From Methylobacterium sp. E-005 (GTDB lineage: Bacteria; Pseudomonadota; Alphaproteobacteria; Rhizobiales; Beijerinckiaceae), in the NCBI RefSeq assembly GCF_022829725.1, contig NZ_JAKSYG010000174.1, positions 1-55,455 of the forward strand: DNA of 55,455 bases, given 5' to 3'. The translations under genes were made by a program, and so were the position numbers. Shown here in pieces: positions 42,186 through 51,802 of the stretch. Under the pieces are notes generated by a model, which saw only the letters and a list, made by a program, of their open reading frames with translations, ran no database searches and was not told the origin of the DNA. The stretch's first letter is position 1, and every line of letters starts with the position of its first letter.

Positions 42186-42707
42186 TCATTTGTGGTTAGG
42201 ATTAGTAAACTCCGAGTATATATCGAAACTACAGGTATTTGGCGACGGAACGACTTGCGGCTGTGTCCAGCTGCTAGTAGGCTGACACGTCACGTTGCCG
42301 CAAACGTTATTATTGCTCGTTGTTGTATAGGTTACAGTAGGTTTCTTGCTTGGACACTTGAGACCGTCAGATGTCGCATCGTAATTTGGTACATCGACCT
42401 TTATAGAACAAGAAACTAGACATCCATACGGACCGGGCGTCATCCCTTGTACTTCCACAGTGACCGATTGACCTTGATTGTCATCCCAGTACCCGCTGAA
42501 GATACCTGTGCCGCCAGGCCTAACTGTCTCTGGACTCTAGGACCAATTCTTTGCTTGCGGCCTCGCCGAGACATCGTGAAGTCCAAACGAGTGATCAGCT
42601 TTATTGTCTAAATGGATAGTTACAGTATTTCTATTCTGGGCCATAGCAGAGTTGCTCAGACAAAGAGCACCCAACACGCCAACCGCACCCACTATCAAAG
42701 CGCGCAT
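42186..42707 (-). pseudogene. secreted cysteine-rich protein with an in-frame amber stop
   Basis: From ATG 42707 (GGGGGA 7 nt upstream) the protein has a signal peptide (MRALIVGAVGVLGALCLSNS, cleaved after AMAQ) and a beta-rich start (TVTIHLDNKADHSFGLHDVS). At 42537-42539 a TAG interrupts it after AKNWS. The same frame continues for 116 codons with clear coding quality: PETVRPGGTGIFSGYWDDNQ, GQSVTVEVQG, several cysteines (GCLVSC, VCGNVTCQP) and stop at 42186. Likely a secreted jelly-roll-like protein of about 173 residues. A CAG-to-TAG change explains the stop. AT-richer than the core genes. Confidence 0.65.
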
Positions 42708-43114
42708 GTTCGAATCCCCCCTGTTTTCCATGCGGAAGCACTCTGTTTCGGACGTGAGCAGCCGGTCGGCTTACATAGTCGGTCGATCGGCTGATCTGCG
42801 CGGGATCGTGGAGGCTGCATCGCCCCACGGATCCGGGGAGGTCGCGGTATCCCGTAGACCTTCGGCGCCGAGCTTCATGCTCCAGCCTGTCCAGCAGAAC
42901 AAAAGTGCGACCTGAGGTCAACCAACAGAAAGTTGTATCTGAACAAAATCCTCGTTGAGGTTCGATCATCGGTTCGAATGCTTGAACCGTTCCAGATAAT
43001 TCTTTATTTCAAGCCGGAGCGACCGCACTCTCATTTCGGTGGCCCCGCCGTCGGAGCCGACCCGGCGCGGACGTTTCAACGGCTGCCGCCATGCCAGGGA
43101 ACGGCGCGGCCGTT

Positions 43115-43197
43115 TCGAAGGAGTCCTCCAGGAGGCACAGTGCTCTCTGGATGTCTCCTTCGAGGCCTCCGCTTCGCTTCGGCACCTCAGGATGAGG
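43115..43197. repeat. rhizobial-type intergenic palindromic repeat
   Basis: TCGAAGGAG (43115-43123) is inverted as CTCCTTCGA (43155-43163), followed by GCACCTCAGGATGAGGG. Sequences of the form CTCCTTCGAG...CACCTCAGGATGAGG are widespread intergenic repeats in Rhizobiales (from memory). It lies between the exporter permease and the cargo gene and could fold in RNA. Confidence 0.5.
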
Positions 43198-43262
43198 GTG
43201 GGGGTTGGAGATCTGGCGCAGCGCGTGGCCGCGCGCGCCGAGCCGCCAGCCCAGCCTCCGCC

Positions 43263-44459
43263 TCACTCCGCGCGCAGGGCGGCGATCGGGTCGAGCCGGG
43301 CGGCCTTGAGGGCGGGGTAGAGGCCGAAGAACAGGCCGACCGTCGCCGCCATGCCGGCGCCGAGGGGCAGCGCCAGCGGCGCAGGCTGGAACGGCCAGCC
43401 CGAGGCGCGCGCAAACATCCAGCCCGCGACGGTGCCGAGGCCCGTCCCCAGCAGGGAGCCGAGGCCTGACAGGAGCAGCGCCTCGGTGAGGAACAGGGCG
43501 GTGATGTCGCGGCGGTGCGCCCCGATCGCCCGGCGCAGGCCGATCTCGCGCCGCCGCTCCATCAGGCTCATCAGCATCACGTTCATGACGCCGACGCTGC
43601 CGACCACCAGCGACGTGGTGCCGATGCCGATCAGCAGCAGGGCGTAGATCCGCATCTGCTTCTCCAGCCCGTCGATCAGCTGCCGGGCGGTCTGGACGTC
43701 GACGCTGCCGGTGCGGAGCAGCAGGCGACAATAGTCGGTCACGCGCTGGGCCGTCGCCCGGTCGTCCGCGCCCGGGGCGAGGCGGGCCGCCACGTGGGTG
43801 ATCTTCGCGTCCGGCATCACCCGCCGCGCGGCCTGGAACGGGATGACCGCCGACCGGTTCAGGTCGACGCCCAGCAGCGGGCTCCGGAACGCCGGCCCGA
43901 GGATGCCGATCACGGTCAGCACCTGATCGTTCACCGTCACGGGATCGCCGATGCGGACGGGTCGTCCGGCAGCCGCCGCATCCCGCGCCACCTCGGCCCC
44001 CAGGACCACGAACGGCGCGGCGCCGTCGAGATCCGACGTCCGGCGCCCCGCCACGAGGGGGGCCTTGAGGAAGCCGTAGAGCGCCGCGTCGGCGGCGATC
44101 AGGGCGGTGTAGAGCGAAGCCCGCCCGATGCGCAGTGACGCGCTGCCGGAGACGATCGGGATGGCCTCGGACAGGCCGAGCCGGCGCGCGGGCAGGGCGC
44201 GCATCGCCTCGGGCGGCAGGTCCGGGACATCGTGGTTGTCGCCGCGCGGGGTGAGGCTCACGAGGTCGGTGCCCAGCGCCTCGAACTGCCGCATCGCCTC
44301 GGCGCGGGCATTGTGGCCGACATGCAGGATCGCAATCACCGCGGCGGTGCCGACGGCGATGCCGGTGAGCGCCAGCAGGGCCCGCGCTCCGAGGGCCCGG
44401 AGATTGCCGGCGCCTTCGCGCACGACCTCGCGCAGCCGCGCCCGGCCCACAGCCGTCAT
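43263..44459 (-). CDS. MacB-type ABC transporter permease (FtsX fold)
   Basis: 398 residues, one helix near the N-terminus (LLALTGIAVGTAAVIAILHV), a large periplasmic domain (about 50-270) and three helices at the C-terminus (IYALLLIGIGTTSLVVGSVG; TALFLTEALLLSGLGSLLGT). SLMERRREIGLRRAIGAHR is the typical MacB coupling motif. Mechanotransmission exporter for peptides, proteins or lipids together with a MacA-type adaptor and TolC. Overlaps the ATPase stop by 4 bp (ATGA). Confidence 0.88.
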   Translation of the reverse strand: MTAVGRARLREVVREGAGNLRALGARALLALTGIAVGTAAVIAILHVGHNARAEAMRQFEALGTDLVSLTPRGDNHDVPDLPPEAMRALPARRLGLSEAIPIVSGSASLRIGRASLYTALIAADAALYGFLKAPLVAGRRTSDLDGAAPFVVLGAEVARDAAAAGRPVRIGDPVTVNDQVLTVIGILGPAFRSPLLGVDLNRSAVIPFQAARRVMPDAKITHVAARLAPGADDRATAQRVTDYCRLLLRTGSVDVQTARQLIDGLEKQMRIYALLLIGIGTTSLVVGSVGVMNVMLMSLMERRREIGLRRAIGAHRRDITALFLTEALLLSGLGSLLGTGLGTVAGWMFARASGWPFQPAPLALPLGAGMAATVGLFFGLYPALKAARLDPIAALRAE

Positions 44460-45148
44460 GCGGGCAGGACGCCCGCGTCGTCGAGAACCCGGCCGTCGCG
44501 CATGACGATCCGGCGCGGGCAGCGTGCGGCCACGGCCGGATCGTGGGTCACGATCAGGATGGTGACGCCGGGATCCCGGTTGAGGGCGAGGAACAGGGCC
44601 ATGATGTCGTCGGCAGCCCGGCTGTCGAGGTTGCCGGTCGGTTCGTCGGCCAGCAGCAGCGTCGGTGCGCCGACGAGCGCCCGCGCGATCGCGACGCGCT
44701 GACGCTGGCCGCCGGACAGCTCGTCCGGCCGATGGGATGCGCGGTCCGCCAGCCCGACCTTGTGCAGCGCCTCCGCGGCCCGCGCCCTGCGCAGGCGCTT
44801 TCCGAGGCCGCGATACAGGAGCGGAAGGGCGACATTGTCCAGAGCCGACAGGCGGGGCAGCAGGTGGAACGCCTGGAAGACGAAGCCGATCCGGCGGTTG
44901 CGCAGGGCAGCCAGTTCGTCGTCGCGCACGTTTGCCGTCGGCACGCCGTCCAGATGGATCTCGCCGTGGCAGGGACGGTCCAGCAGGCCGACCAGGTTCA
45001 TCAGCGTGGTCTTGCCGGATCCGGACGCCCCCATCAGGGCACAGAGCTCCCCATGCCGGATGTCGAGATTGACCTTCTTCAGAACGGTGATCGATCCCGC
45101 GCGACCAGCGTACAATTTATCGACAGATTTTATTGACAGTAGTGCCAT
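44456..45148 (-). CDS. MacB/LolD-type ABC transporter ATPase
   Basis: 230 residues: Walker A GASGSGKTT, Q-loop FVFQAFHLLPRLS, signature LSGGQRQRVAIARAL, Walker B LLLADEPTGNLD, then VTHDPAVAARC. Typical of the MacB/LolD/FtsE group. Coupled to the permease gene by a 4-bp overlap. First gene of the export cluster; the sequence before it is AT-rich (around 45110-45180), probably the promoter. Confidence 0.9.
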   Translation of the reverse strand: MALLSIKSVDKLYAGRAGSITVLKKVNLDIRHGELCALMGASGSGKTTLMNLVGLLDRPCHGEIHLDGVPTANVRDDELAALRNRRIGFVFQAFHLLPRLSALDNVALPLLYRGLGKRLRRARAAEALHKVGLADRASHRPDELSGGQRQRVAIARALVGAPTLLLADEPTGNLDSRAADDIMALFLALNRDPGVTILIVTHDPAVAARCPRRIVMRDGRVLDDAGVLPA

Positions 45149-45738
45149 ATTTATTTCTACAATGCATCAAGATTACACAACAAACCGAACATAACTGCCG
45201 AATTGCTATGGTAAAAATCGGATCCCGGCAAGACCTGTGGTGTAGCGTTCCAACGTCGGCATGTTGTGCCGGAGAAACGATGGCTCTCCCGGTGATCGCA
45301 AATGCACCAGTCGTACGGCTGATGCCGCTCGGTCAGGTGCCGCCCATCAGCCACGGGGCGAAGATCGCTCTGTCCGACCCGATCGATCCGGGTGCCGGGC
45401 CTGCCTGGATGGCGGCCTTGGCTGAGTCACCGAACGCGCAATCGGCGTCCAACCGCGTCGGGACCTCCCCGCGCGGGCCTCGGCAACGAACTGTTAACCA
45501 TACGCGCTCATTCGGAACGCACCAGCCGAGCGCTGACCTTCCACGCCCACACGGTCCTCCGCTCAACACGGGTGGGCGTGGAAGCCTTGATCCCTGTCAC
45601 CGCGACGACGCCCGTGACGGCCGCTCCGCCCCTACGACCAGCGCATCCGCCGATAGCGCGTGGCGCCCAGGCCGTCACCGCGGGCCCGGAGGCACCTTTG
45701 AACCTGCCGGCGCGCGGGTCGCGCCGCCACCTCACCCG
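45149..45738. other. gap upstream of the exporter genes
   Basis: Promoter side of the ATPase gene. A plus-strand frame from ATG 45280 (GGAG 5 nt upstream; MALPVIANAPVVRLMPLGQV...) is open but runs antisense into a convincing gene at 45739, so only a short N-terminal part could be real. Otherwise nothing is supported. Confidence 0.35.
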
Positions 45739-45984
45739 TCAGGCGATCGAGTCATCGACGACCTGATAGGCGAAGAACTTGAACGGATCCTCGACCACGC
45801 CGTCCTGCGCATCCATGGCGTCCGCGCAGTGCTGGCTCTCGATCGGGGTCGAGGGGCGCTGCGTGAAAGTCGCCGTCGGCGCCTCCGCCTGGGCGGCTGC
45901 GATCTGCCGCTCGATCTCGCCCGCATGGGTCGAATGGCAGAGCATCCAGGGCTCACCGTCCTTCTCGATCGTCACGTAGGCCAT
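45739..45984 (-). CDS. small hypothetical protein
   Basis: 81 residues from ATG 45984 with AGGAG 7 nt upstream (MAYVTIEKDGEPWMLCHSTH). A helix AGEIERQIAAAQAEAPTATF and an acidic end (EDPFKFFAYQVVDDSIA). No known family. Composition is typical of the genome. Confidence 0.6.
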   Translation of the reverse strand: MAYVTIEKDGEPWMLCHSTHAGEIERQIAAAQAEAPTATFTQRPSTPIESQHCADAMDAQDGVVEDPFKFFAYQVVDDSIA

Positions 45985-46120
45985 GCGCCATCTCCTGCGT
46001 TTCGGGTGGGACAACGCAGCAGGACGCGATTGGGCTAGCGGGCGATCGTCGCGTTGATGACACAACCGCGCGTGCGGAGCGTTGGCGTCTTACTGCGGCT
46101 CACGCTCCGAAAGGGTGCCG

Positions 46121-46309
46121 ATGTTCGTTCCGCCTGAGGACCGATCCATCCCACCCCCGTGGAAACCGCCGCGGCGGCCGGACCCGCAGGCCAGGCGGCA
46201 GGAGAACGCCGCCATCACGCTCATCATCCTGATCTCGGTCCTGGCCCTGTTCGCGCCGATCGCAGGCGGCACGCTCGTCGGTCTCGTCGTCGCCCTGTTC
46301 GGATCCTGA
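46121..46309 (+). CDS. small membrane protein
   Basis: 62 residues from ATG 46121 (AAGGG about 5 nt upstream). Proline-rich charged N-terminus (MFVPPEDRSIPPPWKPPRRP) followed by two closely spaced hydrophobic segments (ITLIILISVLALFAPIAG; LVGLVVALFGS). Unknown role. Ends 4 bp before the convergent gene at 46314. Confidence 0.6.
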   Translation: MFVPPEDRSIPPPWKPPRRPDPQARRQENAAITLIILISVLALFAPIAGGTLVGLVVALFGS

Positions 46310-46313
46310 ACGG

Positions 46314-46616
46314 TCAACCCTGCCGGTTCGTCAGCCAGCGCGACATGAACCGAACCGGCCGCGCGGGATGCGCCCGCGCTTTGCCGACCGCGTCGTCCGG
46401 CACCAGCGATGCGATCAGATGCAGCAGGTCGTCCCGTTCCCGGCCGCGGAACAGCACGAGGAACGCGCCGAGATCCAGCTGAACCTCCGGTACGTCGTCA
46501 CCGGGACGGTGCAACACATAGGGTTCGCCGGTTTTCAGATCTCGCGTCAGCGCATACCGGTCACCGCCCGCACCGACGTGAAACTCCTTGGCGATCCGTG
46601 GCGCATGCTCAATCAT
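46314..46616 (-). CDS. small hypothetical protein
   Basis: 100 residues from ATG 46616 with GGAG 6 nt upstream (MIEHAPRIAKEFHVGAGGDR). Strand-rich middle (YALTRDLKTGEPYVLHRP) and a helix DLGAFLVLFRGRERDDLLHL, basic C-terminus. Possibly a small DNA- or RNA-binding protein, but no known domain. Confidence 0.6.
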   Translation of the reverse strand: MIEHAPRIAKEFHVGAGGDRYALTRDLKTGEPYVLHRPGDDVPEVQLDLGAFLVLFRGRERDDLLHLIASLVPDDAVGKARAHPARPVRFMSRWLTNRQG

Positions 46617-46880
46617 GCCACTCTCCACGCAGGCACGAAGACTGTTCATAAGCCTCGCATATTGGACACAGCCGTTCACTAACATGCGGCAGATCTGCCG
46701 CGCTGTGGACAAACGTGCGTCCCCGACGGACGGAGCCGTGGGGCGATCTGGGGATCGGAGCGCGGCCACCCCCGCGGAGCGCGCCGCCGCCGATCCCGGC
46801 GGCTGCGGGATCGGTCGCCCGCGCCGGGGCGTCCCGTTTCAGGTTGGAAACGCCCGGCCGTCTCGGGGGCGAGCCAGATC

Positions 46881-47269
46881 GTGTGGAGCGCGAACACCGC
46901 GGTGGTGAAGCAGCCGACGAGCGGCAGCACCGCGATGGACAGCGTCACGCTGTCGAGCCAGGCGGCGGCTGCCGATATGGGTGATGACCCCGCTGCCCGC
47001 GCGTCGAAGCCGAAGGCGCTCAGCGAACCGGCCCGCGCCGCCATCGTGCAGATCACCCTGGCCGAAGGAACGGCGCTCACCGACACGGTACTCGCCCTCC
47101 GCGGCACGGCCGACAACCCGATGCCACGCGCGGACCGCGTCGCCACAAGCCGCGACCGGATGGCGCCCGTCCTGGCGCGAACCAGACGTCCCGGCTGATC
47201 GGGGCCGTCCCCGGGATCGAGACGGTCGGGGCCCTGCGCGACGTGGCCCGCCTGCTGCGCCTCGGCTGA
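46881..47269 (+). pseudogene. MmgE/PrpD-type protein, C-terminal remnant with frameshift
   Basis: The plus strand carries STAMDSVTLSSQAAAADMGD, AIVQITLAEGTALTDTVLAL and RGTADNPMPRADRVA, which resemble the C-terminal part of MmgE/PrpD (2-methylcitrate dehydratase-like) enzymes, then a shift near 47180-47190 into ANQTSRLIGAVPGIETVGAL, RDVARLLRLG and a TGA at 47267. The catalytic N-terminal domain is absent. The family call is tentative; the frameshift is apparent. Confidence 0.4.
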
Positions 47270-47406
47270 CCGGATGCCGCATCGCCACGCCCGCACGGTC
47301 CGCAGTTGTGCGAACGATCAATTAACCTGTCGACAACTGTCTCGCGCCGGAACCGGGCACCGGAACGACCGTAGTTTTCGAGGTGCGGAGAACTACGGAG
47401 ACCTCC

Positions 47407-47565
47407 ATGATGTCGCTGGGCGTATTCTGTGTCGTCGCCGGCACCGGCATGGCGGCCGGATCCCTGTGGTCTCCGCGCTACCGCGCCATCCTCGAGGTGA
47501 TGGGCGGAAGCCTGTTTCTGGCCGGCCTCGGCTTCGCGGGGGCCACGTTCGCGCTGGCGTCCTGA
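47407..47565 (+). CDS. 52-residue membrane protein
   Basis: From ATG 47407 with GGAG 6 nt upstream: MMSLGVFCVVAGTGMAAGSL, then a charged turn (WSPRYRAILEVM) and a second helix (GSLFLAGLGFAGATFALAS). Two-span membrane hairpin, no known family. Confidence 0.55.
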   Translation: MMSLGVFCVVAGTGMAAGSLWSPRYRAILEVMGGSLFLAGLGFAGATFALAS

Positions 47566-47678
47566 TGGAGCTCGGTCGCCCGCCGCCGGCGGAGTCCATC
47601 CGCGGGTGGACGACCGGCGGTGGCACCCATTCTTGCAATGTCCCCGGCAACACGTCAGTCGCCCGGGAATCTGTGCCC

Positions 47679-47906
47679 ATGTCGGACGAATTCATCCCGT
47701 TCTGGAGATTGCTCGTCTCCGCGGAAGAGCAGCTTCAATGGGGACTTGAGCCCGAGACGATGGAGGACATGGCCCACGCGCTCGCCTGCCGGCATCCGGG
47801 CAGCGCCCTGGCCGAACGCCTGATGGCGCGCGCCGCCTATGTCCGCGCGACGGGTGCCGGCATGCCGAGCCACGGGGCACGGACGGCCTCCGCCGCGCCC
47901 CCCTGA
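47679..47906 (+). CDS. small hypothetical protein
   Basis: 75 residues from ATG 47679 (MSDEFIPFWRLLVSAEEQLQ). Helical, with WGLEPETMEDMAHALACRHP and a C-terminal alanine-rich part. No clear ribosome site. Ends 10 bp before the convergent membrane-protein gene. Confidence 0.5.
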   Translation: MSDEFIPFWRLLVSAEEQLQWGLEPETMEDMAHALACRHPGSALAERLMARAAYVRATGAGMPSHGARTASAAPP

Positions 47907-47916
47907 CCGGGCGCCT

Positions 47917-48204
47917 TCAGGCGACCCGGTGGCGCTCGGCAACCGTCTGCGGGGCCGGAGCGGCGGGATTGGCCTGCTCGGTCAAGGTCCGGAGGGCTGC
48001 CACCATCGCGTCGGTCTGTCCGTCGAGGATCGGCGCGTCCCGCCCGTCGCGGCTGCCACGCCACACCATCAGGAAGCTGGCCAGGACGGCCACGGCGCTG
48101 GCCGTGAAGGGCGCGGTGATCAGCGCGGCGAGCGGACTGATCGGCCCGAGCAGGGCGGCCGTCGCCACGCCACCCCCGAGTGCTGCCGCGACCAGAAAGA
48201 GCAT
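47917..48204 (-). CDS. small membrane protein
   Basis: 95 residues from ATG 48204. Two N-terminal hydrophobic segments (MLFLVAAALGGGVATAALLG; ALITAPFTASAVAVLASFLM) and a polar cytosolic tail with a helix (TDAMVAALRTLTEQ). Topology suggests a two-span anchor with a short soluble domain. Not recognised. Confidence 0.6.
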   Translation of the reverse strand: MLFLVAAALGGGVATAALLGPISPLAALITAPFTASAVAVLASFLMVWRGSRDGRDAPILDGQTDAMVAALRTLTEQANPAAPAPQTVAERHRVA

Positions 48205-48679
48205 CGGAATCTCGCCCGACAGTCGGACCGGACCCCAGCGGCCGACCCTTGCCCGGGTGGTAGGATCAATGTGTTAAGCCTTGGTTAACGCGAAGGTCTT
48301 TCAATAGCATACCGGTTAGCATTCCGATTCAAAACAGGCTTCGGAGCAGGATTCCCTGAGCCTGAGCGCAATCGGCAACCGCCGGACCGGGCAGGATCAC
48401 ACGCAGGACTGATCGCGCGTTCACCACCAAAGGGGACGCCGGTTCGGCACGGGCGAGCGCAGCAGACCGACGGGCTTGGGTCGCCACCGATCGCAGCATG
48501 ATCCGGACCGGCTCCGGCGGCCGATTCTTCATCCCGGATGCCGCGTCGGCGCGCGGCCCCTCCGATAAAAAGCTGAAGGCAACCTGCTTGGCGGTACGGG
48601 GACCTATTGGTACCCGCTGGCTTGCAATTCATCGATAAATGGCTAAGCTCATCCGTAATTTCTACTGAGGGGAGCCGCC
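48205..48679. other. gap with one weak frame
   Basis: A 67-codon minus-strand frame (48329-48532, MKNRPPEPVRIMLRSVATQA...) is possible but lacks a good ribosome site. AT-rich patch with TTAACGCGAAGG near 48285. Nothing else seen. Confidence 0.3.
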
Positions 48680-48856
48680 ATGAAATCAGTCCATCCCCAG
48701 GGCGAAGATCGCCCGGACGTGTCCTTTCCGCCCGTGACGGCCATTCATCCGCTGCACGAGGATCTCCTGCTCCAGGAGCAGATGCGGCGCCTCCACAATT
48801 CGCGCGCGCGCCAGCGCGCCGCCCGGCATCACCGTGCCGGGCGATCCCTGATCTGA
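48680..48856 (+). CDS. 58-residue hypothetical protein
   Basis: ATG 48680 with a strong GGGGAG at 48670-48675. The protein reads MKSVHPQGEDRPDVSFPPVT, then an amphipathic helix (LHEDLLLQEQMRRLHNSRAR) and a basic end with several His and Arg. The good ribosome site, codon bias and downstream neighbour support it. No known family. Confidence 0.55.
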   Translation: MKSVHPQGEDRPDVSFPPVTAIHPLHEDLLLQEQMRRLHNSRARQRAARHHRAGRSLI

Positions 48857-48861
48857 ACACC

Positions 48862-48999
48862 GTGCTCGACACCATCCTCCTCGTCGCCGCCACGATCGCC
48901 ATCGTCGGCACGGCGGTCCGGATCGGCATCGCCGCGTCCATGCCGGCGATCCGACCCCGCCGGATCGAATGGGATGATCCCGCCGAGAAGGAGGGCTGA
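48862..48999 (+). CDS. 45-residue membrane protein
   Basis: From GTG 48862, right after the upstream stop, a single membrane helix (VLDTILLVAATIAIVGTAVR) followed by a basic/acidic tail (PAIRPRRIEWDDPAEKEG). No ATG is available, so the start is uncertain; CTG 48853 overlapping the stop is another possibility. Probably coupled to the upstream gene. Confidence 0.45.
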   Translation: MLDTILLVAATIAIVGTAVRIGIAASMPAIRPRRIEWDDPAEKEG

Positions 49000-49218
49000 G
49001 CGGCCGGGCGGAAGACCCCTCCGCAATTCGGATCGACCCGGCCCCCTCAGCAGATTCGCGTTGGCGGCCCAACGCGTCATCCGGTTAGGTGCTTGGTCGC
49101 TCGCAGGTTTTCGTCGCAGATCCGGCGGCCGTTTTTGCGAAACCCGCTGAGCCCCCCTATACGCCCCCGGGCGGGCGGCGCGGCGATCGGCGCCTCGACG
49201 GCCGCTGAGGGATGCGGC

Positions 49219-50505
<1,287 letters not shown>

Positions 50506-50534
50506 CACGGGTCGGACAGCGGAAGAGGCACGCC

Positions 50535-51125
50535 ATGCAGCCGACAGGCGACGAACCCGGCCCGGTTGCAGACCGGCACGCGCGCTACCCCGATGCGCGG
50601 ATCCGCGCGATCCTGAACGACACGCGCACGATCGCGCTGGTCGGCGCCTCCGCGAATCCGGCCCGCCCGAGCTGGATCGTGCTGAAATACCTGCTCGCCC
50701 GGGGCTACGCGGTGATCCCGGTCAATCCCGGCCTCGCCGGCCAGGATCTGCTCGGGCGCCGGGTCGCGGCGACGCTGGCCGAGGCGCAGGCTTCCCTGGG
50801 CGACCAGCCGATCGACATGGTCGAGATCTTCCGCAATTCGGCCGCCGCCGGCCCCTTGGTCGACGAGGCGCTGGCTCTCTCGCCCCTGCCGAAAATCATC
50901 TGGATGCAGCTCGGCGTGCGCGACGACGCGGCCGCCGCCCGGGCCGAGGCGAGGGGCCTCGCGGTGATCATGAACCGCTGCCCCAAGATCGAGTACGGGC
51001 GGCTCTCGGGCGAGATCGGCTGGACGGGGGTGAATTCCCGCATCCTCAGCGCGAAGAAGCCCGTGCTCGCCGCCAAGGGCGTCCAGAAGCTGACCATCGC
51101 CGAACGGGGCCGGCGCAGCGAATGA
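50535..51125 (+). CDS. CoA-binding (YccU-like) protein
   Basis: 196 residues from ATG 50535. A CoA-binding Rossmann domain with IALVGASANPARPSWIVLKY, GYAVIPVNPGLAGQDLLGRR and later MNRCPKIEYGRL. This family resembles the CoA-binding part of succinyl-CoA synthetase and related acyltransferases; its role in bacteria is unclear. A hairpin at 51124-51149 overlaps the stop codon. Confidence 0.85.
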   Translation: MQPTGDEPGPVADRHARYPDARIRAILNDTRTIALVGASANPARPSWIVLKYLLARGYAVIPVNPGLAGQDLLGRRVAATLAEAQASLGDQPIDMVEIFRNSAAAGPLVDEALALSPLPKIIWMQLGVRDDAAAARAEARGLAVIMNRCPKIEYGRLSGEIGWTGVNSRILSAKKPVLAAKGVQKLTIAERGRRSE

Positions 51126-51149
51126 CCACGGTATTCTGATACCGTGGTC
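51124..51149. terminator. perfect 11-bp hairpin overlapping the CoA-binding gene's stop
   Basis: GACCACGGTAT-TCTG-ATACCGTGGTC, perfect 11-bp stem and 4-nt loop, starting within the stop codon. There is no T-run after it on the plus strand, so it may stabilise the mRNA end or act bidirectionally rather than as a strict intrinsic terminator. Confidence 0.5.
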
Positions 51150-51198
51150 GCTAAATCATTCTTGAAATTGAGGTTTTCAAAAAACAGGCGCGCCGCTG

Positions 51199-51226
51199 TT
51201 GACCCGACATCCGGGTCCGGCTATGC
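51199..51226 (+). promoter_or_regulatory. housekeeping-like promoter for rplM-rpsI
   Basis: TTGACC (51199-51204) and CTATGC (51221-51226) with 16 bp between resemble the -35 and -10 elements of alphaproteobacterial sigma-70 promoters. Transcription would start near 51233, just before the leader hairpin. Confidence 0.5.
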
Positions 51227-51236
51227 ACCCGCCACC

Positions 51237-51271
51237 GCCGCCGCGTGTCCCCCACGCGGCGGCTCCTTTTT
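51237..51271 (+). terminator. terminator-like hairpin in the rplM leader
   Basis: GCCGCCGCGTG-TCCCC-CACGCGGCGGC, an 11-bp GC stem followed by TCCTTTTT. It could end transcripts from the upstream gene, or, if the promoter at 51199 is used, act as an attenuator in the leader of the ribosomal-protein operon, about 70 bp before rplM. Confidence 0.6.
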
Positions 51272-51338
51272 CGGCACCCCGATGCCTGACGGCCCCGCCA
51301 GTCGGGACCGGATCCGTCGGAACCCCTGGGATTTGGCT

Positions 51339-51800
51339 ATGAAGACCACCTCGCTGAAGCCCGCCGAGGTCGACAAGAAGTGGATCGTGATCGACGCGGA
51401 GGGCCTCGTTGTGGGCCGTCTGGCGTCGATCGTGGCGATGCGCCTGCGCGGCAAGCACAAGGCCGCCTACACGCCCCACGTCGATTGCGGCGACAACGTC
51501 ATCGTCATCAATGCGGACAAGGTGAAGTTTACCGGCCGCAAGTACACGCAGAAGAGCTACTTCTACCACACGGGCTATCCGGGCGGCATCAAGGAGCGCA
51601 CGGCCAAGTTCATCCTCGAGGGCCGGTTCCCCGAGCGTGTGGTCGAGAAGGCCGTCGAGCGCATGCTGCCCCGCGGCCCGCTCTTCCGCCAGATCCTCGG
51701 GAACCTGCGCGTCTACAAGGGCGCCGCGCACCCGCATGAAGCCCAGCAGCCGCAGGCGCTCGACGTCGGCGCCCTCAACCGCAAGAACGTGAGCGCTTGA
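51339..51800 (+). CDS. rplM: 50S ribosomal protein L13
   Basis: 153 residues from ATG 51339 ([20 protein letters not shown]). The L13 core [40 protein letters not shown] and [19 protein letters not shown] is complete. The frame is open upstream to 51144 by chance; the family start is at 51339. First gene of the rplM-rpsI pair. Confidence 0.97.
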   Translation: MKTTSLKPAEVDKKWIVIDAEGLVVGRLASIVAMRLRGKHKAAYTPHVDCGDNVIVINADKVKFTGRKYTQKSYFYHTGYPGGIKERTAKFILEGRFPERVVEKAVERMLPRGPLFRQILGNLRVYKGAAHPHEAQQPQALDVGALNRKNVSA

Positions 51801-51802
51801 TC

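Noticed and set aside
45280..46038. Long plus-strand frame starting MALPVIANAPVVRLM after the exporter ATPase
   Set aside because: It runs antisense through the better-supported gene at 45739-45984; only the N-terminal part could be real and that is not shown.
46679..47296. 205-codon minus-strand frame
   Set aside because: Antisense to the MmgE/PrpD remnant; arginine-rich shadow frame.
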